12,227 bases of DNA from a bacterium (Candidatus Torokbacteria) CG_4_10_14_0_2_um_filter_35_8. Its GTDB lineage: Bacteria; Patescibacteriota; GCA-2792135. Below are positions 7,548 through 12,227 of this stretch, one piece after another. The stretch's first letter is position 1. Each line of letters begins with the position of its first letter. The DNA lies in the NCBI GenBank assembly GCA_002792135.1, contig PFNU01000051.1, positions 1-12,227 on the forward strand, given 5' to 3'. The notes below the pieces were generated by a model. It worked only from the letters and a program-made list of their open reading frames with translations. It did not search any database and was not told the origin of the DNA. The translations under genes were made by a program, and so were the position numbers.

Positions 7548-7763
7548 ATGCTTTCGAAAGACATAGTGCAAATGGAAGGAACCATTAAAGAAAACCTTCC
7601 TAACACTACTTTTAAAGTAGAGGTAAACAAAGGGCATGAAGTTCTATGCCAGATTTCTGGAAGAATGAGAATGAATTTTATTAAACTCTTACCAGGAGAT
7701 AGAGTCCTTTTGGAAGTGAGTCCTTACGACCTAACAAGAGGAAGGATTGTAAGAAGATTATAG
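7548..7763 (+). CDS. infA: Translation initiation factor IF-1
   Basis: IF-1 binds the 30S A site during initiation and modulates IF-2 and IF-3 action. The 71-residue length and OB-fold sequence are typical: DIVQMEGTIKENLPNTTFKVEV, then GHEVLCQISGRMRMNFIKLLPGDRVLLEVSPYDLTRGRIVRRL, which holds the family's conserved SGKMRxNxIxxxxGDxVxVExSPYDLTxGRI pattern with Arg for Lys in SGRMR. It lies 46 bases after the membrane-protein gene and 15 bases before rpmJ, and opens the ribosomal cluster. No SD is visible: the bases before the ATG are ACTATACAAGAT. A TATACA at 7538-7543 is a poor -10 candidate. Confidence 0.97.
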   Translation: MLSKDIVQMEGTIKENLPNTTFKVEVNKGHEVLCQISGRMRMNFIKLLPGDRVLLEVSPYDLTRGRIVRRL

Positions 7764-7778
7764 TAATAAAGAGAAACA

Positions 7779-7895
7779 ATGAAAGTACAAGCATCAGTAA
7801 AAAAGCGCTGCAAGCATTGTAAAATAGTAAAAAGAAAAAAAAGGGTCTACGTAATTTGCAAGAAGAACCCTCGCCACAAACAAAGACAAGGATAG
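7779..7895 (+). CDS. rpmJ: 50S ribosomal protein bL36, zinc-binding form
   Basis: A 38-codon gene encodes a complete bL36. The sequence begins MKVQASVKKRCKHCKIVKRK and ends NPRHKQRQG. The zinc ligands Cys11, Cys14, Cys27 and His33 are all present (the C+ form), with the usual spacing. bL36 binds 23S rRNA in the large subunit near the GTPase-associated region. The start lies 15 bases after the infA stop, in the order infA-rpmJ-rpsM that is standard for this operon. AAAGAGAAACA before the ATG gives at most a very weak SD. The gene is easy to miss because of its size, but the match is essentially full-length and unambiguous. Confidence 0.97.
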   Translation: MKVQASVKKRCKHCKIVKRKKRVYVICKKNPRHKQRQG

Positions 7896-7912
7896 TTTTA
7901 GTTTGGTACATA

Positions 7913-7943
7913 TTACGACCAAGCTAACTTCCTTGGTTTGTAA
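7913..7943 (+). promoter_or_regulatory. Hairpin in the rpmJ-rpsM spacer
   Basis: ACCAAG (7918-7923) and CTTGGT (7932-7937) form a perfect 6-bp stem with an 8-base loop. TTAC (7913-7916) and GTAA (7940-7943) extend it beyond a small internal loop. T-rich sequence follows, but only after about 12 bases, so it is a poor intrinsic terminator. In E. coli the S4 repressor binds a pseudoknot in the leader before rpsM, so this hairpin occupies a plausible control position. That role is inference. Confidence 0.5.
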
Positions 7944-7986
7944 TCCTTAGTTTTTAATTCTTTTTTTAAACTTTAAATTTACCAAA

Positions 7987-8376
7987 GTGCACAGAATTCT
8001 AGGAATCAATGTTCCGCAAGAAAAAAGAATAGAAATTGCCCTTACATATATCTATGGAGTAGGAAGATCTTTAAGCAATAAAGTTTTAACCACAACCAAA
8101 GTAGACCCTAACAAATTAGCAAAAGATTTGACAGAATATGAAATAGACAAAATTCAGCAAGAAATAGAAAAAAAATACAAAGTGGAAGGAGAATTAAGAA
8201 GGCTAATCTCCTCTAATATTAAAAGGTTAAAACAAATTAGATGTTATAGAGGCATAAGGCATATAAAAGGACTACCAGTAAGAGGACAGAGAACAAAAAC
8301 AAATTCCAGAACCAGAAGAGGAAATGTCCGTAAAACAGTAACTTCAGGCAGAAGAAAGGCAGCAGAGAAAACATAA
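7987..8376 (+). CDS. rpsM: 30S ribosomal protein uS13
   Basis: uS13 sits in the head of the small subunit and contacts the P-site tRNA and the 50S bridge B1. The 129 residues begin (fM)HRILGINVPQEKRIEIALTYIYGVG, matching the family start closely, which selects the GTG at 7987; there is no in-frame ATG nearby. The mid-region VEGELRRLISSNIKRL and the signature CYRGIRHIKGLPVRGQRTKTNSRTRRG are diagnostic. The basic tail KTVTSGRRKAAEKT is the flexible C-terminus that reaches toward tRNA. This is the only GTG start among the 14 start codons in the window. It is preceded by T- and A-rich sequence without an SD. The spacer before it is 91 bases and contains a hairpin; the one after it is 203 bases, long for an alpha operon. 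Confidence 0.97.
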   Translation: MHRILGINVPQEKRIEIALTYIYGVGRSLSNKVLTTTKVDPNKLAKDLTEYEIDKIQQEIEKKYKVEGELRRLISSNIKRLKQIRCYRGIRHIKGLPVRGQRTKTNSRTRRGNVRKTVTSGRRKAAEKT

Positions 8377-8388
8377 ATCTAGCTTGTA

Positions 8389-8500
8389 CCGTACGTACTA
8401 TATGGCACTCGGCGCGGCGTACTACAGGCGTTCTACGTCCCACGTACTTACGTGCCTTGTAGGAAGTTTTAGACGGGGATCAGCCTCGGGCTGAAGGAAT
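8389..8500. other. GC-rich structured island in the rpsM-rpsK spacer
   Basis: I count 62 G/C in these 112 bases (55%), far above the flanking sequence. It holds CACGTA-CT-TACGTG (8441-8454), enclosed by TTCTAC (8431-8436) against GTAGGAA (8459-8465). It also holds TCAGCC-TCG-GGCTGA (8480-8494), and GGCAC at 8404-8408 can pair with GTGCC at 8452-8456. TAGCTTGTA occurs on both sides, at 8380-8388 and 8501-8509. There is no credible protein frame on either strand and no tRNA-like pattern. It could be an inserted short repeat, a small RNA or a leader structure for rpsK. Confidence 0.6.
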
Positions 8501-8524
8501 TAGCTTGTAGAAGGTAAACCACAG

Positions 8525-8575
8525 ACTAATTCTAATGTTCTAACTTCCTAATATCCTAACTCCTAACCTCCTACC
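8525..8575 (+). repeat. Heptad array upstream of rpsK
   Basis: Seven or so units of 6-8 bp, including TTCTAAC, TTCCTAA, TATCCTAA and CTCCTAA, end four bases before the ATG at 8580. The last units contain ACCTCCT, the same as the 16S rRNA anti-SD core rather than its complement. A 27-base core (CTAATATCCTAA onward) matches the array before rpsI at 24 of 27 positions by my count. Confidence 0.75.
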
Positions 8576-8579
8576 AAAT

Positions 8580-9068
8580 ATGTCCAAAAAGAAAAGAGAA
8601 GAAGCAAAATTAAAAAAAAGACAAGAAAGAGAAAAAAAAGCTCAAGAAAGAAAAGAATCGCAAGGAAAAGGTTTGAGTAAATACGCTCTCAAAAGGAAAA
8701 AGGTAAAATCTAGAGTAAGAAGAATTAGCCATGGTAAGGTTTTCGTCAAAGCAAGTTACAACAATACTGTTGTTACTATTACTGATCTTGCTGGAAATCC
8801 ACTTGCCTGGTCAGCAGCAGGTATTGTGGGTTTTAAAGGGGCAAAAAAAGCAACTCCTTATGCTGCCCAGACAGTAGTAGAGAATGTTTTACAAAAATTA
8901 GAAAAAACAGGACTAAAAGAAGTCGATGTTTTTGTAAAAGGAATTGGCTCAGGAAGAGAGGCAGCAATAAGAGCTTTTTATGCCAAAGGAATTGATGTCC
9001 TTTCTATTAAAGATACCACCCCCATACCTCATGATGGCTGTCGGCCTAAAAAAGTAAGGAGAGTTTAA
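8580..9068 (+). CDS. rpsK: 30S ribosomal protein uS11 with a charged N-terminal extension
   Basis: uS11 lies on the 30S platform, close to the mRNA exit side and the 3' end of 16S rRNA. The conserved body runs from about residue 41 to the end: GKVFVKASYNNTVVTITD, GNPLAWSAAGIVGFKGAKKATPYAAQ, KGIGSGREAAIRAF, and the closing TPIPHDGCRPKKVRRV, all family signatures. At 162 residues it is about 30 longer than usual. The extra N-terminal stretch is a Lys/Glu/Arg-rich, probably helical segment (SKKKREEAKLKKRQEREKK). The ATG at 8580 follows the heptad array exactly as in neighbouring genes, so I take it as the start. A TTG at 8673 would give a conventional 131-residue protein and cannot be excluded. 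rpsD follows after 16 bases. Confidence 0.96.
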   Translation: MSKKKREEAKLKKRQEREKKAQERKESQGKGLSKYALKRKKVKSRVRRISHGKVFVKASYNNTVVTITDLAGNPLAWSAAGIVGFKGAKKATPYAAQTVVENVLQKLEKTGLKEVDVFVKGIGSGREAAIRAFYAKGIDVLSIKDTTPIPHDGCRPKKVRRV

Positions 9069-9084
9069 CTTTTCATTCTTTTTA

Positions 9085-9702
9085 ATGTCTAATCCAAAAT
9101 GTAAACAATGTAGGAGGGAGGGCGAAAAACTTTTTCTAAAAGGAGAACTTTGTTATACTCCAAAATGTCCTATGGTAAGAAAAAAATATGCGCCAGGAAT
9201 GCACGGCCAAAAAGGAAGCCGCTTAACAGAATACGGTGAGCAGCTTAGAGGAAAGCAAAAAGCAAAAAAAATTTATGGCATAAGAGAAAAACAATTCAGA
9301 AATTATTTCAAAAAAGCAGAAAGGAAAAGTAAGGCAACAGCATCCACCTTCTACGAATTAGTTGAAAGAAGGTTTGATAATATAGTTTATAGGCTTGGAT
9401 TTGCAAAATCTCGAGATCAAGCAAAAAAGTTTATCTCGCATGAGCACTTTCTTGTAAACAATAAAAAGGTAAATATCTCTTCATATCAAATTAAGCCCAG
9501 AGACACAATTCGAATACGTAAAAAAAGCAAAGATAAGCAAGTATTCCAAGAAATTCTGGCTCAAAAAGGATCACAAAATATACCTAACTGGCTCTCCTTT
9601 GATAAGAAAAAAGTAGAAGGTGTTATGATAGCGGTTCCATCCAAGCAAGAACAAGAAACGCAGATTGACTGGGCAAAAATCTGTGAGTTCTACTCAAGAT
9701 AG
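9085..9702 (+). CDS. rpsD: 30S ribosomal protein uS4, zinc-binding form
   Basis: uS4 is a primary 16S rRNA binder that starts 30S body assembly; in E. coli it also represses its own alpha operon. The 205 residues are of normal length. The N-terminal part carries Cys6, Cys9, Cys23 and Cys28 (CKQCRREGEKLFLKGELCY followed by TPKC), the zinc-binding C+ form found in many bacteria. KYAPGMHGQKG and the S4 RNA-binding domain follow; the latter (about 93-150) contains ERRFDNIVYRLGFAKSRDQA and FLVNNKKVNISSYQI. The start is 16 bases after rpsK, with the T-rich sequence TTTTCATTCTTTTTA before the ATG and no SD. Here rpsD sits between rpsK and rpoA, the common gram-negative-like order. Confidence 0.98.
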   Translation: MSNPKCKQCRREGEKLFLKGELCYTPKCPMVRKKYAPGMHGQKGSRLTEYGEQLRGKQKAKKIYGIREKQFRNYFKKAERKSKATASTFYELVERRFDNIVYRLGFAKSRDQAKKFISHEHFLVNNKKVNISSYQIKPRDTIRIRKKSKDKQVFQEILAQKGSQNIPNWLSFDKKKVEGVMIAVPSKQEQETQIDWAKICEFYSR

Positions 9703-9713
9703 TACCTCAATAG

Positions 9714-9786
9714 TTTCTACTTCCTACAATCTAATATTTAAAAGAACTAATTTCTAATCCCCATAATCTAACCCCTAATACCTAAC
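9714..9786 (+). repeat. Diffuse heptad array upstream of rpoA
   Basis: The rpsD-rpoA spacer is dominated by TTTCTAC, TTCCTAC, AATCTAA, TTTCTAA, CCCCTAA and TACCTAA units, interrupted by an AT-rich stretch near 9735-9748. It ends four bases before the rpoA ATG at 9791. It is more degenerate than the arrays before rpsK and rpsI. No SD sequence is present. Confidence 0.6.
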
Positions 9787-9790
9787 AAAC

Positions 9791-10738
9791 ATGCAAGACA
9801 TACCACTCCCTAAAACTATTATTTTTGAAAAACGAAAAGACAATACAGAGAAGGTAATCATCGAACCTTGCTTTCCAGGATATGGAACAACACTGGGTAA
9901 TTCCTTGAGAAGAGTACTATTATCATCTCTTCCAGGCGCTGCAGTTACTTCTGTAAAAATTGATGAGGTAAGTCACGAATTCTCTACTATCAAAAATGTC
10001 AAAGAAGATGTTATGGATATCCTTCTTAATCTTAAACTCCTGCGCCTAAAACTTTTTTCAGATAATCCCATAAAGCTTACTTTAAAAGCAAAAGCTGAAA
10101 AAGAAGTAACAGCAAAAGACATTACTCCAAATTCTAATGTAGAAATAGCAAATCCTGACTTGCATATTGCCTCCCTTACCTCCAAAGACGCAAAACTTTC
10201 AATGGAACTCACGGTAGAAAAAGGACAAGGGTATGTTACTGTTGAAGAAAGAGAAAGAGAAAAGGTAGAAATAGGAACCATTCTTATTGACGCTCTCTTT
10301 TCTCCTATTCAAAATGTTCGTTTTGATATTGAAAACGTACGTGTTGGAGAAAAAACAAACTACGATAAATTAACCTTAGAAATAAAAACTGATGGTACTA
10401 TTACTGCAAAAGACGCGTTCAGAAAGGCAGCACAAATTTTAGTTAATCATTTCCAGTATATGTCTCAAGATAAAAAGGAAGTAAAGTCTAAAGAGAAAAT
10501 AGAAAAGGGCGTAAAACAAAAGAAAACCAAATCTAAAAAGGAAGCGCCACAAAAAGTAGAAGAGCTAGGCTTCTCCACAAGAACGCTAAATGCCCTTCGT
10601 AAGGCAAGCATTAAAAATATATTCTCACTTACTTCCAAAACAGAAGAACAATTGTTAGCATTAGATGGTCTAGGAGAAAAAGCAGCTAAAGAAATTAAAA
10701 GAAAATTAAAAAAACTCGGCTTAGCATTAAAAGAATAG
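9791..10738 (+). CDS. rpoA: DNA-directed RNA polymerase subunit alpha
   Basis: The alpha subunit dimerises to nucleate RNA polymerase and contacts promoter UP elements. It is full length at 315 residues. The N-terminal domain (1 to about 226) shows EPCFPGYGTTLGNSLRRVLLSSLPGAAV, the family's dimer-interface block, and VRVGEKTNYDKLTLEIKTDGTI. A lysine-rich linker (227-255) follows. The C-terminal domain (256-315) has LGFSTRTLNALRKASIKNI and LDGLGEKAAKEIKRKL; Arg264 and Asn267 align with the UP-element DNA-binding residues Arg265 and Asn268 of E. coli. Both domains are therefore intact, so alpha-CTD-dependent promoter recognition should exist in this organism. The linker is unusually basic. The gene follows rpsD by 88 bases and precedes rplQ by 108 bases, both spacers carrying repeat arrays. 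Confidence 0.98.
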   Translation: MQDIPLPKTIIFEKRKDNTEKVIIEPCFPGYGTTLGNSLRRVLLSSLPGAAVTSVKIDEVSHEFSTIKNVKEDVMDILLNLKLLRLKLFSDNPIKLTLKAKAEKEVTAKDITPNSNVEIANPDLHIASLTSKDAKLSMELTVEKGQGYVTVEEREREKVEIGTILIDALFSPIQNVRFDIENVRVGEKTNYDKLTLEIKTDGTITAKDAFRKAAQILVNHFQYMSQDKKEVKSKEKIEKGVKQKKTKSKKEAPQKVEELGFSTRTLNALRKASIKNIFSLTSKTEEQLLALDGLGEKAAKEIKRKLKKLGLALKE

Positions 10739-10812
10739 TTTTTTACAAGAGCACGGAAAACAAAAGCACGATCTTACAAGTTTCAGTCTCATTTACTCAG
10801 AGATAGACATCG

Positions 10813-10842
10813 TTTCCTAATTTCCTAACTCCTACAACCTAA
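10813..10842 (+). repeat. Heptad/octad array upstream of rplQ
   Basis: Two exact copies of TTTCCTAA (10813-10820 and 10821-10828) are followed by CTCCTAC and AACCTAA. The array ends four bases before the ATG at 10847. It sits at the 3' end of a 108-base spacer whose remainder shows no other feature. It belongs to the same family as the arrays before rpsK and rpsI. Confidence 0.7.
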
Positions 10843-10846
10843 ATAC

Positions 10847-11197
10847 ATGGAACATAAGGTAAAAGGAAGAAAATTTAAAAGAAATGCAAAAAGTCGTAAA
10901 GCTTTAATGCGAGGTCTTGCTTGTGCTTTAATTAACAGAGAAAAAATTAAGACTACCCTTGCAAAAGCAAAAGAACTAAGACCTTTTACAGAAAGGCTGA
11001 TCACTAAAGCCAAAAAAGGAACTCCTTCCCAGAAAAAAAAGATAATTTCCATTCTAGATCAGAAAAAAGCATATCTTCATCTTATAAGAGATTTAAGCAA
11101 AAAATACATAGATCGCAATGGAGGATATACAAGAATTGTTAAACTAGGCCCTCGAAAGGGAGATGGCGCTGAAATGGCTATTATTGAACTAATCTAA
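10847..11197 (+). CDS. rplQ: 50S ribosomal protein bL17
   Basis: bL17 binds 23S rRNA near the peptide exit side of the large subunit. The 116 residues match the bacterial family end to end: GRKFKRNAKSRKALMRGLA and the run INREKIKTTLAKAKELRPFTERLITKAKKG form the conserved core, and GGYTRIVKLGPRKGDGAEMAIIEL the standard C-terminal strand region. There is no extension or gap. As in most bacteria it closes the alpha operon directly after rpoA. Then comes a 219-base spacer with its own promoter candidate, so rplM-rpsI may form a separate transcription unit. The start lacks an SD and is preceded by a repeat array. Confidence 0.97.
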   Translation: MEHKVKGRKFKRNAKSRKALMRGLACALINREKIKTTLAKAKELRPFTERLITKAKKGTPSQKKKIISILDQKKAYLHLIRDLSKKYIDRNGGYTRIVKLGPRKGDGAEMAIIELI

Positions 11198-11225
11198 TGC
11201 TTTCCTTGCCTATAAGGCTCTGCTT

Positions 11226-11238
11226 AAGGAGGTTAGGG
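11226..11238. repeat. Inverted copy of the heptad family after rplQ
   Basis: AAGGAGGTTAGGG is the reverse complement of CCCTAACCTCCTT, the repeat unit seen before start codons elsewhere. It lies 29 bases after the rplQ stop, in the same post-stop position as the inverted copies after the FtsA-like gene. It looks like a perfect SD, but no start codon follows at a usable distance. Confidence 0.55.
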
Positions 11239-11244
11239 TATAAT
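11239..11244 (+). promoter_or_regulatory. Possible -10 element for rplM-rpsI
   Basis: A perfect TATAAT lies within the rplQ-rplM spacer. No good -35 hexamer is found 16-18 bases upstream (the region reads about AAGGCTCTGC), and there is no extended TG. If used, it would start a leader of about 165 nt before rplM, which contains the hairpins described separately. Confidence 0.4.
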
Positions 11245-11270
11245 TATTAGATACAGGCTCTCTATTTTAG

Positions 11271-11385
11271 CTGTTCTTGGAAAAACAGAGTTAAATCTGA
11301 CTCCGTCTTATTAAAGCAGAAAGTCTAACTTGCCCCACAGTCATCCCGGCGAGGGGTAAAGAGCCCCTAAGACCGCAAAAGTCTT
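11271..11385 (+). promoter_or_regulatory. Structured 5' leader upstream of rplM
   Basis: Three hairpins can be drawn. CTGTT (11271-11275) pairs with AACAG (11284-11288). AGGGG (11352-11356) pairs with CCCCT (11364-11368). AAGAC (11369-11373) pairs with GTCTT (11381-11385) and directly abuts the second. A further CCCC at 11333-11336 could pair with the GGGG at 11353-11356 instead, giving two exclusive folds. rplM leaders are autoregulated in other bacteria (for example the L13 leader of Bacillales), so an r-protein control element is plausible. I see no match to that known fold by eye. Confidence 0.45.
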
Positions 11386-11416
11386 GTTTCTTACAACAAT
11401 CTCAGAAATTAAAACA

Positions 11417-11842
11417 ATGCCAAAAATGCAGAAAACATACTTACCAAAAGTAAAAGACATAAAAAGAGAAAGGCATGAGATAGATGCCAAAGGTAAACCT
11501 TTAGGAAGAATAGCAACTGAGGCTGCAATTCTTCTACGAGGAAAACACAAAGTGGACTTTACTTCATTCTTTGATATGGGTGATTTTGTTACTATCAAAA
11601 ATGTCCATCACATAAAGTTCTCAGGCAAAGCTAAGCTTAAACAAAAAAAATATTATAGACATTCAGGATATTTAGGAAATCTAAAGGAAATAAGTCTAGA
11701 AGAACTTTTTAAAAAAGATCCAGAAAAAGTAATAATACATGCTGTAAGAGGAATGCTTCCTACAAACAAGCTTAGAGCAAAACAACTCAAAAGGCTCTCG
11801 ATTACTCTAGAAGAAACTAAATTTTCTAACAAGGGGAAGTAA
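11417..11842 (+). CDS. rplM: 50S ribosomal protein uL13
   Basis: uL13 is an early-assembly 23S rRNA-binding protein. From the ATG at 11417 the product is 141 residues (MPKMQKTYLPK). From the ATG at 11426 it is 138 (MQKTYLPK), closer to the usual MKTY start; both are in frame and neither has an SD. The conserved core is clear: EIDAKGKPLGRIATEAAILLRGKHK, then DMGDFVTIKNVHHIKFSGKA, YYRHSGYLGNLKEISL, and VIIHAVRGMLPTNKLRAKQLKRL. An upstream TTG at 11384 stays in frame but would fall inside the last leader hairpin and add sequence foreign to the family, so I reject it. rpsI follows after 63 bases, the near-universal rplM-rpsI pair. Confidence 0.96.
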   Translation: MPKMQKTYLPKVKDIKRERHEIDAKGKPLGRIATEAAILLRGKHKVDFTSFFDMGDFVTIKNVHHIKFSGKAKLKQKKYYRHSGYLGNLKEISLEELFKKDPEKVIIHAVRGMLPTNKLRAKQLKRLSITLEETKFSNKGK

Positions 11843-11866
11843 TTAATCCACTACAAAACAACAACT

Positions 11867-11902
11867 CTCTAATATCCTAATTCCTAGCCTCCTAACTTCT
11901 TA
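11867..11902 (+). repeat. Heptad array upstream of rpsI
   Basis: CTCTAA, TATCCTAA, TTCCTAG and CCTCCTAA units run to three bases before the ATG at 11906. The central part is nearly the same as the array before rpsK (24 of 27 positions by my count), although the genes are unrelated. This points to a shared origin or shared constraint rather than chance. Confidence 0.72.
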
Positions 11903-11905
11903 AAA

Positions 11906-12227
11906 ATGCCAAAAGCTACAACTAAAACAAAAAAAAAGGTAAAGACTAATGCAAAAAAATACTACGAAGCAGTAGGAAGAAGAAAAACATCAACTGCCCG
12001 TGTTCGGTTGCATGAAAAAGGGAAAGGAAATTTCAAGGTAAATGATAAAAGGCTAGAAGAGTATTTTAAACTCCCGGGATTACAGCAAATTTCTCTAAAA
12101 CCTCTAAAAACTACTAATTACGATAATGTTTTTGATATTTCTGTAAAAGTAAAAGGTGGCGGCATCCACAGTCAAGCAGAGGCTATTTCTCTCGGAATTG
12201 CAAAATCTCTTATCAAGGTTGATAAAA
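11906..12227 (+). CDS. rpsI: 30S ribosomal protein uS9, 3'-truncated by the window edge
   Basis: uS9 lies in the 30S head, and its C-terminal tail touches the anticodon of P-site tRNA. The first 107 codons are visible and the frame is still open at the end of the window. A short Lys/Thr-rich leader (MPKATTKTKKKVKTNAK) precedes the family start KYYEAVGRRKTSTARVRL. The block NFKVNDKRLEEYFKLPG and the signature VKVKGGGIHSQAEAISLGIAKSL follow. About 25-30 residues, including the basic C-terminal tail with its usual SKR end, should lie beyond the window. The ATG at 11906 has only TTCTTAAAA before it, again no SD, and comes right after a heptad array. Confidence 0.96.
   Translation, partial: MPKATTKTKKKVKTNAKKYYEAVGRRKTSTARVRLHEKGKGNFKVNDKRLEEYFKLPGLQQISLKPLKTTNYDNVFDISVKVKGGGIHSQAEAISLGIAKSLIKVDK

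Noticed and set aside
8380..8509. TAGCTTGTA copies as a 9-bp target-site duplication of an inserted element
   Set aside because: The same motif (as CTACAAGCTA) belongs to the heptad family at 5716-5746, so the flanking copies may simply be repeat units. There are no clear terminal inverted repeats.
8525..8575. CRISPR-like repeat array
   Set aside because: The units are 7-8 bp, degenerate and without spacers; no cas genes are nearby.
11226..11233. AAGGAGGT as a functional ribosome-binding site
   Set aside because: No ATG, GTG or TTG follows at a usable distance. The sequence is the reverse complement of the local repeat unit, so the resemblance is probably incidental.
11384..11416. TTG at 11384 as the rplM start
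   Set aside because: It lies in the last leader hairpin and adds residues not found in uL13; the ATGs at 11417 and 11426 fit the family better.
1..12227. Alternative genetic code with UGA as glycine (code 25, as in Gracilibacteria)
   Set aside because: No conserved gene has an in-frame UGA, and glycines use GGN throughout. The single UGA stop, at 7499-7501, is followed directly by UAA, so it is uninformative.

Overview
The window looks like a piece of an AT-rich, small-genome bacterial chromosome with all genes on the + strand and no sign of phage, transposase or CRISPR. I infer a member of the Candidate Phyla Radiation (Patescibacteria, possibly Microgenomates-like). The reasons are an alanyl-tRNA synthetase that stops at the end of its editing domain, an archaeal-type bifunctional phosphoglucose/phosphomannose isomerase, an FtsA/PilM-like ATPase paired with a single-pass membrane protein of a type I recall from such genomes, and start codons that almost never have a Shine-Dalgarno (SD) sequence. 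This placement rests on protein and gene-order impressions. No 16S rRNA gene is present to confirm it. The standard code fits: no UGA interrupts any conserved gene, and stops are TAA or TAG except for one TGA.

Layout. 1-567 is the 3' part of mnmA (tRNA 2-thiouridylase). 610-2436 is alaS, whose promoter appears to start the transcript at or next to the ATG. 2476-3084 is a HAD-family hydrolase and 3134-4132 is the sugar-phosphate isomerase. After a 249-base spacer come an FtsA/PilM-like actin-fold ATPase (4382-5647) and a 582-residue membrane-anchored protein (5753-7501). From 7548 to the end runs a translation/transcription cluster: infA, rpmJ (38 codons), rpsM, rpsK, rpsD, rpoA, rplQ, rplM and a 3'-truncated rpsI. 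This is the classical alpha operon joined to the L13-S9 pair. The secY/adk/map genes that often precede infA are not next to it.

The most unusual content is in the spacers. Several intergenic regions carry degenerate tandem arrays of a 7-8 bp unit, roughly TTCCTAA. Forward copies end just before the start codons of the FtsA-like gene, rpsK, rpoA, rplQ and rpsI, and a related CTACAAG array precedes the membrane-protein gene. Inverted copies (TTAGGA) lie soon after stop codons at about 5650, 8460 and 11226, so some spacers can fold back on themselves. The arrays put CCTCC, a copy of the anti-SD core, where a GGAGG would be expected. Other spacer features are a 112-bp island of 55% GC with hairpins between rpsM and rpsK, a perfect palindrome before the FtsA-like gene, a hairpin before rpsM at the place where alpha-operon mRNA is controlled in E. 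coli, and a structured leader of about 165 nt before rplM with alternative CCCC/GGGG pairings.

Together the genes serve tRNA modification and charging, translation initiation, ribosome assembly and RNA polymerase assembly, with one sugar-phosphate enzyme and a probable envelope-associated ATPase/membrane-protein pair. No clearly new multi-gene system is visible. The best candidates for something undescribed are the start-codon-proximal heptad arrays combined with SD-less starts, and the rplM leader.
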